34,534 bases of DNA from Flavobacteriales bacterium. GTDB lineage: Bacteria; Bacteroidota; Bacteroidia; Flavobacteriales; BACL11. A program made the translations under genes and the position numbers. The stretch spans positions 49,423-83,956 of the forward strand of contig PAHP01000020.1 in NCBI GenBank assembly GCA_002705205.1, written 5' to 3'. The notes under the pieces were generated by a model. That model worked only from the letters and a program-made list of their open reading frames with translations, was not told where the DNA came from and did no database searches. This document shows, piece by piece, positions 7,343-17,298 of this stretch (position 1 is the first letter of the stretch; every line of letters starts with the position of its first letter).

Positions 7343-7939
7343 ATGAAGAATATATTTTTATCACTTATTTTGAGTGTAGCTACACTTTTGGCTTTTGCTT
7401 CAAAGCCTCATATTGATTATATAAAGGTAGATGCCCAACGTTCAACAGTTAAATGGATCGGATCAAAAATTAACGAGAGCCATGAAGGAACTGTAAATAT
7501 TCAAAAAGGCATGCTACATATAAATCACGGTGTTTTGGTTGGTGGTCAGATGAGTATTGATATGAATTCAATTACAACTACAGATATTGAGAATGAAAAA
7601 TATAGAGCAAAGCTTGATAGTCACTTAAAAGATGCTGATTTCTTTAATGTAAAAGAATTTCCATCAGCAGTTATTACTATTAAGAAAGTGATAAAAGGAT
7701 TGGGAAATACCTATGAGATTTTTGCAGATTTAACTATTAAGGAAATTACTCATTCTATTAACTTTAAGGCTGATGTTTATATAAAAGGGTTGAATTATAA
7801 AGCAAGCGCGAACATTAAGATTGATCGTACCAAGTGGGATATAAAATATAAATCAGCTAGTTTCTTTAAGGATCTAGGCGATAGGTTAATCCGTGATGAG
7901 ATAGAGTTTGATATATCTTTAATGTCAGCTACTCAATAA
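7343..7939 (+). CDS. YceI family periplasmic lipid-binding-like protein
   Basis: A 198-residue exported protein. A signal peptide (about 1-20, ending near FASKP) precedes one YceI domain, a lipocalin-like beta barrel known to hold polyisoprenoid-type ligands. Family landmarks are the opening VDAQRSTVKWIGSK, the KGMLHINHGVLVGGQMSIDM strand pair, DSHLKDADFFNVKEFPSA and the TIKEITHSINF strand. The physiological ligand is not known. The gene appears monocistronic. Its last 15 bases overlap the convergent ATP-grasp gene. Confidence 0.93.
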   Translation: MKNIFLSLILSVATLLAFASKPHIDYIKVDAQRSTVKWIGSKINESHEGTVNIQKGMLHINHGVLVGGQMSIDMNSITTTDIENEKYRAKLDSHLKDADFFNVKEFPSAVITIKKVIKGLGNTYEIFADLTIKEITHSINFKADVYIKGLNYKASANIKIDRTKWDIKYKSASFFKDLGDRLIRDEIEFDISLMSATQ

Positions 7940-8854
7940 TAAATTAAAAATTTTATTAGCTAATAGTTCTGCACTTTTAGGATTGTTTCTGAACCAAAGT
8001 TCCGGTTCAATAAGTTCTAGTTCACTTAAAGATGGGAGATTGAAATTGTCATAAACAATATCAACTCTTGCATATATAGGCAATTCAGGACAGCTTTTTA
8101 TACATTTTTTAGCAAAATCAATTTCTTTCAAAGTGGGATTATATACTTCAACACTCCCACCATGATCATCCTGTACACGAAAATCCCCTTTTTTGGCTAT
8201 TTTCTTTACAGCATGAGTATATTGACCACCAATCATTATTAGAGAAATTTCTCCATTAGAAGTAATATTATTCAAGAATTCTTGGAATAACATGCACTCA
8301 TTAGCAATTAATTGCTGGAATAATTGCTCATATTCCATGTAATTATCTGAAGAGATGCGGTAAGTATGCCTAGCAGCACCAGATATTGCAGGTTTAATCA
8401 CTACCTCAGTCCAGTTATATTTTTCAAATAATTGAGATAGTGTTGCATTGCTTCCTTGCTCAATAAATAGAGTAGGAGCTATATTTATGCCAGATTGTGC
8501 TAAATCTTGTAGATAGTGTTTGTCAATATTCCAATTGACAATCTTATCTGAGTTAATAAATGTGGTTTTGTGTTTGGTTAATGATATCCAGTTAAAGAAT
8601 TCATCAAATCTCTCAAAGTAATCCCAGGTAGTCCGAAATATTGCATGCTTAGTGCTACTCCAATCAAAATTAGTGTCAGCCCAATCTTTTTTACAAACTA
8701 TTAACCCTTCATTTTCTAAAGCTTTTTGTAGTATCTTGTCTTCTAATAATACTTGATTGATATACCAATCAGTTTTTTCTGGCTTTATGTATCTGTTGTC
8801 AGTTAGGATTACAACATCAAAGATTTTGTTTGTTGTAGAATTTTTATTCCCCAT
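7925..8854 (-). CDS. ATP-grasp ligase, RimK/glutathione-synthase/DcsG-like
   Basis: A 309-residue cytoplasmic ATP-grasp protein. The N-terminal domain has the pre-ATP-grasp pattern with AIFRTTWDYFERFDEFFNW. The central ATP-binding part shows EVVIKPAISGAARHTYR (Lys and glycine-rich loop) and MLFQEFL. The C-terminal metal site is ARVDIVYDN followed by LELIEPELWFR, with the Asp/Glu of the Mg-ATP site. The architecture and the FRTTWDY motif match the subgroup containing the cycloserine ligase DcsG. Such enzymes join a carboxylate to an amine or thiol. Substrate unknown. It lies 23 nt after the M14 peptidase gene and may be the last gene of the icmF-led operon. Confidence 0.82.
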   Translation of the reverse strand: MGNKNSTTNKIFDVVILTDNRYIKPEKTDWYINQVLLEDKILQKALENEGLIVCKKDWADTNFDWSSTKHAIFRTTWDYFERFDEFFNWISLTKHKTTFINSDKIVNWNIDKHYLQDLAQSGINIAPTLFIEQGSNATLSQLFEKYNWTEVVIKPAISGAARHTYRISSDNYMEYEQLFQQLIANECMLFQEFLNNITSNGEISLIMIGGQYTHAVKKIAKKGDFRVQDDHGGSVEVYNPTLKEIDFAKKCIKSCPELPIYARVDIVYDNFNLPSLSELELIEPELWFRNNPKSAELLANKIFNLLLSS

Positions 8855-8877
8855 TCTTGAACAGTTTGTTTTATTTA

Positions 8878-10419
8878 TTATTCAGTAATAATCTTTTTCT
8901 TTGTTATTCCCTTGTCGTAGATTTCTAGTAAGGGAATATTTTCTTTTGATTTGATTTCTCTACCTAAGATATCTATAAATAGATTATTTTTCTTATTTGT
9001 TATTTCTTCGTTTATAGAGTTAGGCGTCCAATTTATTGGTACTAATTGAATATTCTTAATTGTAGAATTATTATTTAATATAGTGGTATTAATTGTTTTA
9101 GAATAGTATCCGCTTCTGCTAAACGTGACATTATAATTTCCTTGATATAAATATCTATGATAATTTCCAATTGGAAGATTAGAATATATATGCGAACTGT
9201 CTATATCATGATTTAAGATCTCTACCTTTGCTTTTAAAGGGACTCCTGTTATACTATCAGTAACAATCCCTCTTAATCCAAATAAGGATTGTTCTATATA
9301 ATTGATAAGTGAAGGGTAATTTGCATCCCATAAATCAGGTAAATCATTTGGATTTGGTGTTTTGTCATCTGAAAGTTCTAAAGTAAACTCTCTACAATAT
9401 CTAAAATAATTCATGTAGTCTTGTCTACCTCCATCTATCTCATACCAATCATTCCCGTTAGTAATCCCATCATTTAAATAATTGAAGTATCCATTACTAC
9501 TATTTTCTTGACACGAATCGGCATATTCATGCGAAACATATTCCCACCAGTTATTATCTGCTGTTAAAGTACTCCAAGTATCCCAAGGATAGTTGCAGAC
9601 TTCAGCGCCTGAATGCATGTTTGCAGAAATAGAGAAGTTAACTGTATCTGCTAATCCTAAGAAAATAGTTGTTTCTTCTTGATATGAATTCCCGTCAGGA
9701 TGAGGTCCATCTTCAGGATCAGGATAATTTCTATTTAAATCTACCCAATTTGCGTTGTATCTTATTGCATATGAGATGTCTTGATTTCCTCCGTAATAGG
9801 CCCCGTCTGGATTGGCAAGAGGATTTATCCAGATATCAATTTTATTCACTAAATCTGTTAACCTTTGATTATTTCCATAACCATTCAGGATGTAGTCGAT
9901 CAATCTTAAGCTTAGTATGTAGCCAGAAAGCTCATCTCCATGCATTGATGAAGTATATAAAAATGATGGTTCATCTTCTTTTTGACCTACATTATCTGAG
10001 ATTTGCACTATTAAAATTTCTCTTCCAGAGTTAAGTGTTCCTAAATAGTGAAGTTTACAAATATTAGGAAAAGAATCAGCAAATGCTGTCATCATATCAA
10101 CATATTGCTGATAGCTAGGGTAATAGTCCCAATTATTTTTACTTCCATTTAGAAAGTGTAGAGGTTTATAAGGTATAACAGTATAGTTAATTCCAAATTT
10201 GAGGAATTCTGTAAACTCTTTCTTATTTGCATAGGCATAAGCTAGTGCTGAGTTAGTTTTATGATCTATTGAAATAACATCAGAGATAGAATTTAATTGA
10301 TTTTTGTTTTTATATTCAAAAGAGAAATTAATCTCTCCTCTATCAGAGAATAAAGCATCAATATCCTGAGAAAATGCTAGAAAAGGAATGAGTAATAGGA
10401 ATATTATTTTTTTAATCAT
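8878..10419 (-). CDS. Secreted M14 zinc carboxypeptidase with C-terminal sorting tail
   Basis: A 513-residue exported metallopeptidase. The ATG at 10419 gives a clean signal peptide (MIKKIIFLLLIPFLAFSQ); an in-frame start at 10461 would add a charged unrelated stretch. The catalytic domain (about 100-375) has zinc ligands H160/E163 (SSMHGDE) and H269 (NMHSGAE), the substrate-binding Asn-Arg pair in LNRNYP (229-230) and the likely catalytic E348 (EFTLELSDD). A carboxypeptidase-regulatory beta-sandwich follows (about 382-460). The last 35 residues (IDILGRE...PLLEIYDKG...KKIITE) look like a short type IX-type sorting tail. The start overlaps the C1 peptidase stop by 8 nt (ATGATTAA), so the two peptidases are co-translated. 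Confidence 0.9.
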   Translation of the reverse strand: MIKKIIFLLLIPFLAFSQDIDALFSDRGEINFSFEYKNKNQLNSISDVISIDHKTNSALAYAYANKKEFTEFLKFGINYTVIPYKPLHFLNGSKNNWDYYPSYQQYVDMMTAFADSFPNICKLHYLGTLNSGREILIVQISDNVGQKEDEPSFLYTSSMHGDELSGYILSLRLIDYILNGYGNNQRLTDLVNKIDIWINPLANPDGAYYGGNQDISYAIRYNANWVDLNRNYPDPEDGPHPDGNSYQEETTIFLGLADTVNFSISANMHSGAEVCNYPWDTWSTLTADNNWWEYVSHEYADSCQENSSNGYFNYLNDGITNGNDWYEIDGGRQDYMNYFRYCREFTLELSDDKTPNPNDLPDLWDANYPSLINYIEQSLFGLRGIVTDSITGVPLKAKVEILNHDIDSSHIYSNLPIGNYHRYLYQGNYNVTFSRSGYYSKTINTTILNNNSTIKNIQLVPINWTPNSINEEITNKKNNLFIDILGREIKSKENIPLLEIYDKGITKKKIITE

Positions 10420-11632
10420 TTTTGAATCTTTTAATTTTATCAAGTGTCTCTTTGACCGCATCTTTGTGTATTGTAAAGGTCATCATTTTTAGTTTTACAA
10501 AGTCTTCATGGTAGAAGTAGTATCCAGGAAAGTTTCCGTTACGGGAGCCACTTCCACTATCTTTAATTAAAAACCACCAATTATCATTTTCGTCAATTTT
10601 ATATCCAATTAGATGTATGGCATGATCATCAGTGGTTGTTCCATTAGAGAATCGAAACTGACGAGCATTTTCATCAATATACTCTGATGGTATATCATAC
10701 GAAGGAATCATCGCTACATCATTTAAAGATGAATATCCGCTTTCTGAGACATCACCTCCAATTGAGATAGAATATCCATTTTTAATAGAATTTTTAATAG
10801 CATACATAAATTCATCTAATGGCACATTGTAGTAGTCAGCACTTCTCCACCAGTTATCAGGGACTTTGTATTCTTCTTGACTCCAATATGGTTTTTGTAA
10901 TAAACTCATAAAATCAACATAGTTGTTAGGTTTTAGTTTGGTAATATTCTTCATAAATGACATTGGGTTATACATTTTCCCTTTATACTTAAATGAACTA
11001 GGAGGGACTCCCATATAATGGTTCAAAATAGATTTGATATTTGATATTATTGCCTCTTCATCCCAATAATTTGTAGTTTTACAATTATTTAGGTAAGTCT
11101 TAATTTCTGAGAACATTTTTTCATGATTATAAAAAGGCTGATCAGATGGCTTTCCTTCATAAGCCTCAAATGGGACAATTCCATACATTTCCATCATTCT
11201 TTGTACTGCATTTGTTTCTGACCCTTCTCCTAAATGTGTATTCCCTCTACTTTGGATATAGCCTCTTGCTTTCTCAACATATTCAAAATATACTGGATAT
11301 AATTCAGAAAGATTAATCTTCTTTCCTGTTAGTCTATGAATTTCACTTTCATAAAATGAGGTTGTAGAAAAGCACCAACAAGTTCCTGTATTCCCTTGTG
11401 AGATTGGCTCTTCTGTCTCTACGATAGTGAATTCACTTAAGCTTTTTGGAATTATTTTCCCATCAAAATCCATTTTAAATGATTTAGAAGGCTCTTTTTC
11501 ATTGTTGCTATAGTTATTACTTTCTTTTACAATTTTTCCGTAGAATTTATTTGAATATGATTCAAATCTTCCTTTATCTTGAGCAATCAACGTTGTGTTG
11601 ATTAGTAGTGCACATACTAGTATTTTTTTCAT
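10412..11632 (-). CDS. Exported C1 (papain/bleomycin hydrolase-like) cysteine peptidase
   Basis: A 406-residue protein with a signal peptide (about 1-18, ending LIAQ). Papain-clan residues are visible: oxyanion Q79 and nucleophile C85 in QGNTGTCWCFS, and H337 in TTDDHAIHLIGY. The third catalytic position, usually Asn in an N-S-W motif, reads IKDSGSG with Asp358. Bacteroidota relatives seem to share this. The overall match is to the aminopeptidase C/bleomycin hydrolase branch, but here it is exported rather than cytosolic. Its start overlaps the TonB-receptor stop by 4 nt (ATGA) and its end overlaps the M14 peptidase start, placing it firmly in a receptor-peptidase operon. Confidence 0.9.
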   Translation of the reverse strand: MKKILVCALLINTTLIAQDKGRFESYSNKFYGKIVKESNNYSNNEKEPSKSFKMDFDGKIIPKSLSEFTIVETEEPISQGNTGTCWCFSTTSFYESEIHRLTGKKINLSELYPVYFEYVEKARGYIQSRGNTHLGEGSETNAVQRMMEMYGIVPFEAYEGKPSDQPFYNHEKMFSEIKTYLNNCKTTNYWDEEAIISNIKSILNHYMGVPPSSFKYKGKMYNPMSFMKNITKLKPNNYVDFMSLLQKPYWSQEEYKVPDNWWRSADYYNVPLDEFMYAIKNSIKNGYSISIGGDVSESGYSSLNDVAMIPSYDIPSEYIDENARQFRFSNGTTTDDHAIHLIGYKIDENDNWWFLIKDSGSGSRNGNFPGYYFYHEDFVKLKMMTFTIHKDAVKETLDKIKRFKND

Positions 11633-13830
11633 AATTTAATTTTTAAACCTCCATTGAAGAAACGACCGGCAAGAGGAGACCATATTTCAGTAAACTGAGG
11701 GCTCCCATTGGTTAGTAGGCTTCCCATATTTGATTGCTTAACATTTGTCAAATTTTGTGCATTAAGAAAAATCACAAAATTAGCAATTGTTCGTTCTACG
11801 ATTATTCCTGTTGTAAATAGATCCTCTGTCTTTATTGCATGTTTCAATGATTGACTTGATTTATAATCATAATTCCAACCAATACGCCATTTATCTTCTG
11901 ATACGAAAAGAAGATTTCCTTTTATGCTATGTTTTGGAGTAAGTTTAAGTCGGGTCTTTACTTCTCTATTTTCGAAATATGAATCTGTATAAGTATACCC
12001 AAGGAAGCAGCTAAACTTACCGATAGTAAGCTTTACTTGAGATTCATATCCTTTAGAAAATAAGGAATCATTTACCTGGTGGTAAATTAGATTATTTATA
12101 TTACTTTCATCTAAAGTGATTGGATTATCAATTATATTATAAAAGAACATCTGGTTTAACAATAGCGATACATTATCTGAGAAGAAAGAAGATTGGTATT
12201 GGAAGTCAATATTTGTTCCGTATGATTCTTCTGCCACTAAATCATCTAGATTAATTGCCTGTATGTTTTTATAACCATAAGGTTCTGATTCTTCATTAAA
12301 TATCGTGGGTATTTTATATCCCATTCCTCCTCTAAATCTCACGGATACCTCACGGGTTATTTTATATAAAGCAGACAGATTAGGCAATACAAAAGAACTT
12401 TCTTTATTCTCTTTGTTTAATGTTGAGGCATCTACTTTTTCTGCTCTTAATCCGCTCTCCAAAGCAAACTTGCTACTTACATCCCATAGGTGGTTTACAT
12501 ATAATCCTACAGTCTTATGTGCCTGATTTCTTAACGAATTGGACATGTACTCTTTTTCTTTAAAACTATTAGAGAGAGTATTCAGTCCAATATTTATATT
12601 TTGGGTTTTGTTATTAATATTAAGATTTAGTTCTGTAAAATTATTGTATTGATTACCTGAGAATGTGTTAGAAAAGGGTTCTAAGATATTTTCATTAATC
12701 TTAATATATCTATAAAAGTTCGAAAAACTATTTTTAAGTGAGATAGTTCTTCTGTCACTTAATTTATGATTTATATATAGCTGTGTAGCAAATCGGTTAC
12801 TTTCTTGTGTTTCAGAGTAATATTTTCCTATTGAGTTATTATATCTTATTACATCCATATCTCCACCTATTCTATTTTCTTTAGAAATATTTGCTCCAAG
12901 GTATAAATCTGTTCTTTTATTTGGATGGTAGAATAATTTTGGATTAAAGTTAAATTTTGAAACCTGAGCTATGTCTGAGAAGCCATCTTTGTCTGCATCG
13001 TACTGATTATGAATCTTCATCGATGCTAGATTAGTAAACCCCCATTTTCCTAATCTTCTTGAGATAAAAGCATTAAAATTTTTTGCGCCAATAGTAGAAA
13101 AATCAATTTGTAGAAGTGTTTCGTCTATAGTTGCTTTTTTGCTTATTAAGTTAATTATTCCTGAAATAGATCCTTCACCATAAAAAGTAGAGGAAGGACC
13201 TTTTATATACTCTATTTTACGCAAATCTAATGGAGGGATTTGTAGTATATCTAAATTCCCAGATAGGCCTCCATATAAGGGAAATCCATCTTTTAATATT
13301 TTTGTATATCTACCATTTAAACCTTGTGTCTTTATCATTGCTCCATTAATTCCTGCAGCTGTTATCTGAACTTGTGTCCCCGTGCATTGTGTAATTAATT
13401 GTGCGATCTTACTTGATTCTATGCTAGACATCTCATCTATCTTGGTGAGAACTTCAGTCTTTGTAGGTATGTCTGAGGATCTTCTGTTAACTCGTGTAGA
13501 TTCAATAATTATCTCATCTTTTTCTTTGTTAGAATAAAGTAAAATAGGAAGATATTTTTTAGTCTGTATTGGGAATCGTAATATCAACTTCATATCTTCA
13601 TACCCAAGAGAAGTAATTAATATAGTCTGTTCTCCATTAGGAATATTCTTAACTTTTGCCAGTCCATTTAGATCTGTAACCTCTGTATTGTTTGTTCCTT
13701 TTAGTATGACCGTAGCTCCAACAAGAGCTTCATTCGATTTAGAATCTAATACTTTGGTGTTAAAATCATTTTGTGCTTTTGTAATAGTTGTAAGAACAAC
13801 AAATATGAGTATGATTATATTATTTTTCAT
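11629..13830 (-). CDS. TonB-dependent outer-membrane receptor
   Basis: A 733-residue outer-membrane transporter. Order: signal peptide (1-19); carboxypeptidase-regulatory-like domain (about 22-100); plug domain (about 115-235, with KILKDGFPLYGG, IEYIKGPSSTFYGEGSISGIINL); then a 22-strand-type beta barrel ending in FFNGGLKIKL. It is of the FecA/CirA/BtuB type, not the longer SusC type, and no SusD partner is adjacent. The ligand cannot be read from sequence. Downstream secreted peptidases suggest peptides, while the upstream B12-dependent mutase would allow cobalamin. An 11-nt gap separates it from icmF, and it overlaps the C1 peptidase gene by 4 nt. Confidence 0.92.
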   Translation of the reverse strand: MKNNIIILIFVVLTTITKAQNDFNTKVLDSKSNEALVGATVILKGTNNTEVTDLNGLAKVKNIPNGEQTILITSLGYEDMKLILRFPIQTKKYLPILLYSNKEKDEIIIESTRVNRRSSDIPTKTEVLTKIDEMSSIESSKIAQLITQCTGTQVQITAAGINGAMIKTQGLNGRYTKILKDGFPLYGGLSGNLDILQIPPLDLRKIEYIKGPSSTFYGEGSISGIINLISKKATIDETLLQIDFSTIGAKNFNAFISRRLGKWGFTNLASMKIHNQYDADKDGFSDIAQVSKFNFNPKLFYHPNKRTDLYLGANISKENRIGGDMDVIRYNNSIGKYYSETQESNRFATQLYINHKLSDRRTISLKNSFSNFYRYIKINENILEPFSNTFSGNQYNNFTELNLNINNKTQNINIGLNTLSNSFKEKEYMSNSLRNQAHKTVGLYVNHLWDVSSKFALESGLRAEKVDASTLNKENKESSFVLPNLSALYKITREVSVRFRGGMGYKIPTIFNEESEPYGYKNIQAINLDDLVAEESYGTNIDFQYQSSFFSDNVSLLLNQMFFYNIIDNPITLDESNINNLIYHQVNDSLFSKGYESQVKLTIGKFSCFLGYTYTDSYFENREVKTRLKLTPKHSIKGNLLFVSEDKWRIGWNYDYKSSQSLKHAIKTEDLFTTGIIVERTIANFVIFLNAQNLTNVKQSNMGSLLTNGSPQFTEIWSPLAGRFFNGGLKIKL

Positions 13831-13841
13831 TTTTATACTTA

Positions 13842-16800
13842 TTACATGTTTCTTCTGTACTGTCCTCCAACTTCAAATAAGGCATTAGTAATCTCTCCTA
13901 AAGAGCATACTTTAGAGGCATCAATTAATAGCTCAAATATATTCTTATTCTGAATTGCTGCCTCTTGCACTTTATTGAGGATATCTTTAGATCTAATTTT
14001 ATTTCCTTTCTTTAGTTCATTTAGCATTGAGATTTGATATTTTTTCTCTTTTTCAGTTGCTCGGATTACTTCAGATGGGATAATTGTAGGGGAGCCTTCT
14101 TTATTTAAGAAAGTATTTACCCCAATAATAGGGTACTCTCCAGTATGTTTTAGGTTCTCGTAATACAAGCTTTCTTCCTGTATTTTGCTTCTTTGATACA
14201 TCGTCTCCATAGCTCCTAAGACTCCGCCTCTTTCAGTAATTCTATCAAATTCTTTAAGTACTGCTTCTTCTACTAAATCTGTAAGTTCTTCAATAATAAA
14301 GGAACCTTGTATTGGGTTTTCATTTTTTGTGAGACCTAATTCTTTGTTGATGATTAATTGAATTGCCATTGCTCTTCTTACTGATTCTTCGGTAGGAGTT
14401 GTGATAGCCTCATCATAAGCATTTGTATGCAAGGAGTTACAGTTATCGTAAATAGCATAAAGAGCTTGTAAAGTAGTTCGGATATCATTAAAATCAATTT
14501 CCTGTGCGTGAAGGGATCTCCCAGAGGTTTGGATATGATATTTCAACATCTGAGATCTCTTTTCTGCACCATATTTGTTTCTCATAGCTTTAGCCCATAA
14601 TCTTCTAGCGACACGCCCAATAACTGCATATTCTGGATCTAAACCATTACTAAAGAAAAAAGATAAATTAGGACCAAATTTATTAATATCCATCCCTCTA
14701 CTTAAGTAATATTCTACATATGTGAATCCATTGGCTAGTGTAAAAGCTAATTGAGAGATTGGGTTTGCACCAGCTTCAGCAATATGGTATCCAGATATTG
14801 AAACTGAATAGAAATTTCTTATTTTATTATCAATAAAGTACTCTTGAACATCTCCCATCATTCTAAGAGCAAATTCTGTGGAGAATATGCAAGTGTTTTG
14901 AGCTTGATCTTCTTTTAATATGTCTGCCTGTACGGTTCCTCTAACTTTAATTAGTGTTTCTTTCTTTATCTTCTTATAAATCTTATCTTCCAATACTTCA
15001 TCTCCTGTTACTCCTAATAGAAGTAATCCTAATCCGTTATTTCCTTTAGGTAAATCGCCTTGATACTCAGGTCTTTTTACATCTTTCTTTTTGTAAATAT
15101 CAGATATCTTATTTTCAACTTCTTGTATTAAATTATTCTGTTTAATATATTTTTCACATTCTTGGTCGATAGCCGCATTCATAAAGTATGCTAAGATCAT
15201 TGGTGCGGGGCCGTTAATAGTCATACTGACAGAAGTCATTGGATTCGCTAGTTCAAATCCAGAATATAGTTTTTTTAAATCATCTAGGCAGCAGATAGAG
15301 ACTCCTGCATTTCCAATCTTACCATATATATCAGGTCGCTTAGCTGGATCATTACCGTAAAGGGTTACGGAGTCAAATGCTGTAGATAGTCTTTTAGCTG
15401 GCATACCTAAACTTACTAGGTGGAATCTTTTGTTTGTTCTTTCTGGTCCTCCTTCACCTGCAAACATTCTTGTTGGATCTTCTCCTTCTCTTTTAAAAGG
15501 GAATAGTCCTGCTGTATACGGAAATTCTCCTGGAATATTCTCCTGTAATTGCCACCTTAAAAGATCTCCCCAAGCTTCATATTTTGGTAGTGATATCTTA
15601 GGGATATCTGTTTGTGATAGTGATTTTGAATGTGTCTCAATGGAAAGTTCTTTGTCACGAACTGTATATTTAAATATATTTTCTTTGTATTTTCTTTGTA
15701 TTTTTTCCCAGGATTCAATTAGGATTTTGTTTTTAGGGTCAAGATTTAATAATAATGTTTCATATTCTGATTTTATTTTAGATAAAATACTATCTGATGA
15801 GTTAGATAAGATCTCTAATGATTTTTTAAGAGAATATAATTTCTGGGCGACTTCTTTTTGTTCGTTTACCCACTTGTTGTAATTTCTGTTAACCTCAGAT
15901 ATTTCAGATAAATAACGAACACGATTTGGTGGGATAACAAAGATCTTTTCGCTCATCTTATCAGTGATTTTAAAAGAAGATTTAAAATCTACTAGTTTCT
16001 TTGCAAGCAGTTGATCCATAATAGTTTTGTAAAGTAAATTTGTTCCAGGATCGTTAAACTGAGATGCAATAGTTCCGAAAACAGGCATGTTATCTATATC
16101 TTCATCAAATCTTTGGCTATTTCTTTGGTATTGTTTTTTGACATCTCTTAAAGCATCTAGGCTTCCTTTCTTATCGAACTTATTAATTGAGATAAAGTCT
16201 GCAAAATCTAGCATGTCAATCTTTTCTAACTGAGTAGCAGCCCCGTATTCAGGAGTCATTACATACAAAGATAGATTTGAATGGTCTAATATCTCTGTGT
16301 CTGATTGACCAATGCCTGAGGTTTCTAAGATGATTAGATCAAAATTGGCAACTTTTAGTATATTCAAAGCATCATTGACATGTGCAGAAAGAGCTAAATT
16401 AGCTTGCCTTGTAGCAAGTGAACGCATATAAACATTATTAGACTTTATCGAGTTCATCCTGATTCTATCTCCTAACAGCGCTCCTCCTGTTTTTCTTTTT
16501 GAAGGATCTACGGAGATAATAGCTATCTTTTTCTGAGGGAAGTCTAAAATAAATCTTCTTACAAGTTCATCAACTAAAGAAGATTTTCCAGATCCTCCTG
16601 TTCCCGTAACACCAAGTATAGGAGTTGCTGACTTGGATGCTATTTTGTTAATCTCAGATAGTATTTTAGTGTGTTTCTTAGGGCAATTCTCTGAAGCAGA
16701 AATCATTCTTGCGATTGCATTGATATTTTGTTTTTTAATATCTGATATTCTGCCGTTTAATTTATCTCCAATCAAGAAGTCAGCACTTTTAATTAGATCA

Positions 16801-17210
16801 TTGATCATTCCTTGAAGCCCCATCTCTCGACCATCATCAGGGTGATAAATCCTAGTAATTCCATATGCTTCTAGTTCTTTTATTTCATCTGGTAAGATTG
16901 TTCCCCCACCTCCAGCAAATATCTTAATGTGAGTAGCTTGCTTTTCTTGTAATAAATCATACATATATTTTAGATACTCAATATGCCCTCCTTGGTACGA
17001 GGTCATAGCAATAGCATTTGCATCTTCTTCAATAGCGCAATTCACAACTTCTTCTACACTTCTATCATGTCCTAAATGGATAACTTCACAGCCAGTAGCT
17101 TGAATAATCCTTCTCATTATATTTATAGCAGCATCATGACCATCAAAAAGAGAAGCAGCTGTAACAATCCTGACTTTATTTTTACTAGTATATCTTTCTG
17201 TTGATATCAT
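13842..17210 (-). CDS. icmF: Fused isobutyryl-CoA mutase with internal G-protein chaperone
   Basis: Adenosylcobalamin-dependent interconversion of isobutyryl-CoA and n-butyryl-CoA. The 1122-residue order is that of IcmF. The B12-binding domain (about 10-145) has the DxHxxG-type motif DGHDAA (23-28) with His25 as cobalt ligand. The MeaB-like GTPase (about 195-400) has Walker [13 protein letters not shown] (200-211), [11 protein letters not shown] and NKFDKKG. A linker and the TIM-barrel mutase domain (about 540-1122) follow. Substrate-deciding residues point to isobutyryl-CoA: F570 in YTAGLFPFK and Q771 in EDQAQNT occupy the places of the Tyr and Arg that bind methylmalonyl-CoA's carboxylate. 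Active-site H809 is in [10 protein letters not shown]. The start ATG has a promoter box 24 nt upstream. First gene of a long minus-strand operon. Confidence 0.95.
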   Translation of the reverse strand: MISTERYTSKNKVRIVTAASLFDGHDAAINIMRRIIQATGCEVIHLGHDRSVEEVVNCAIEEDANAIAMTSYQGGHIEYLKYMYDLLQEKQATHIKIFAGGGGTILPDEIKELEAYGITRIYHPDDGREMGLQGMINDLIKSADFLIGDKLNGRISDIKKQNINAIARMISASENCPKKHTKILSEINKIASKSATPILGVTGTGGSGKSSLVDELVRRFILDFPQKKIAIISVDPSKRKTGGALLGDRIRMNSIKSNNVYMRSLATRQANLALSAHVNDALNILKVANFDLIILETSGIGQSDTEILDHSNLSLYVMTPEYGAATQLEKIDMLDFADFISINKFDKKGSLDALRDVKKQYQRNSQRFDEDIDNMPVFGTIASQFNDPGTNLLYKTIMDQLLAKKLVDFKSSFKITDKMSEKIFVIPPNRVRYLSEISEVNRNYNKWVNEQKEVAQKLYSLKKSLEILSNSSDSILSKIKSEYETLLLNLDPKNKILIESWEKIQRKYKENIFKYTVRDKELSIETHSKSLSQTDIPKISLPKYEAWGDLLRWQLQENIPGEFPYTAGLFPFKREGEDPTRMFAGEGGPERTNKRFHLVSLGMPAKRLSTAFDSVTLYGNDPAKRPDIYGKIGNAGVSICCLDDLKKLYSGFELANPMTSVSMTINGPAPMILAYFMNAAIDQECEKYIKQNNLIQEVENKISDIYKKKDVKRPEYQGDLPKGNNGLGLLLLGVTGDEVLEDKIYKKIKKETLIKVRGTVQADILKEDQAQNTCIFSTEFALRMMGDVQEYFIDNKIRNFYSVSISGYHIAEAGANPISQLAFTLANGFTYVEYYLSRGMDINKFGPNLSFFFSNGLDPEYAVIGRVARRLWAKAMRNKYGAEKRSQMLKYHIQTSGRSLHAQEIDFNDIRTTLQALYAIYDNCNSLHTNAYDEAITTPTEESVRRAMAIQLIINKELGLTKNENPIQGSFIIEELTDLVEEAVLKEFDRITERGGVLGAMETMYQRSKIQEESLYYENLKHTGEYPIIGVNTFLNKEGSPTIIPSEVIRATEKEKKYQISMLNELKKGNKIRSKDILNKVQEAAIQNKNIFELLIDASKVCSLGEITNALFEVGGQYRRNM

Positions 17211-17233
17211 TTTAAGGTTTTATTCTGAGATGG

Positions 17234-17241
17234 CAAATATA
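17234..17241 (-). promoter_or_regulatory. -7 promoter box for the icmF operon (TATATTTG)
   Basis: Exact TAnnTTTG match on the minus strand, 23 nt before the icmF ATG. It would be the only evident promoter for the run of genes down to 7925. Confidence 0.6.
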
Positions 17242-17290
17242 GTAAAACCTCTATTAAAATACTCGCTAGTGATTTCTGATTCCTTTTTAC

Positions 17291-17298
17291 TATTTTTA
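17291..17298 (+). promoter_or_regulatory. Possible -7 box for the 17320 operon (TATTTTTA)
   Basis: One mismatch to TAnnTTTG, 21 nt before the ATG at 17320. Weak candidate. Confidence 0.3.

Noticed and set aside
9669-10034. ORF of 121 codons antisense to the M14 peptidase gene
   Set aside because: The conserved zinc-site residues on the other strand explain the open frame; no recognisable protein.
7925-13830. RiPP biosynthesis cluster (ATP-grasp ligase plus peptidases plus receptor)
   Set aside because: No precursor-peptide ORF, RRE-like domain or ABC exporter was found between the genes; the peptidases carry export signals and look digestive.
15430-15882. ORF of 150 codons antisense to icmF
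   Set aside because: It lies wholly within the strongly conserved icmF gene and its translation resembles no domain; it is a shadow frame.
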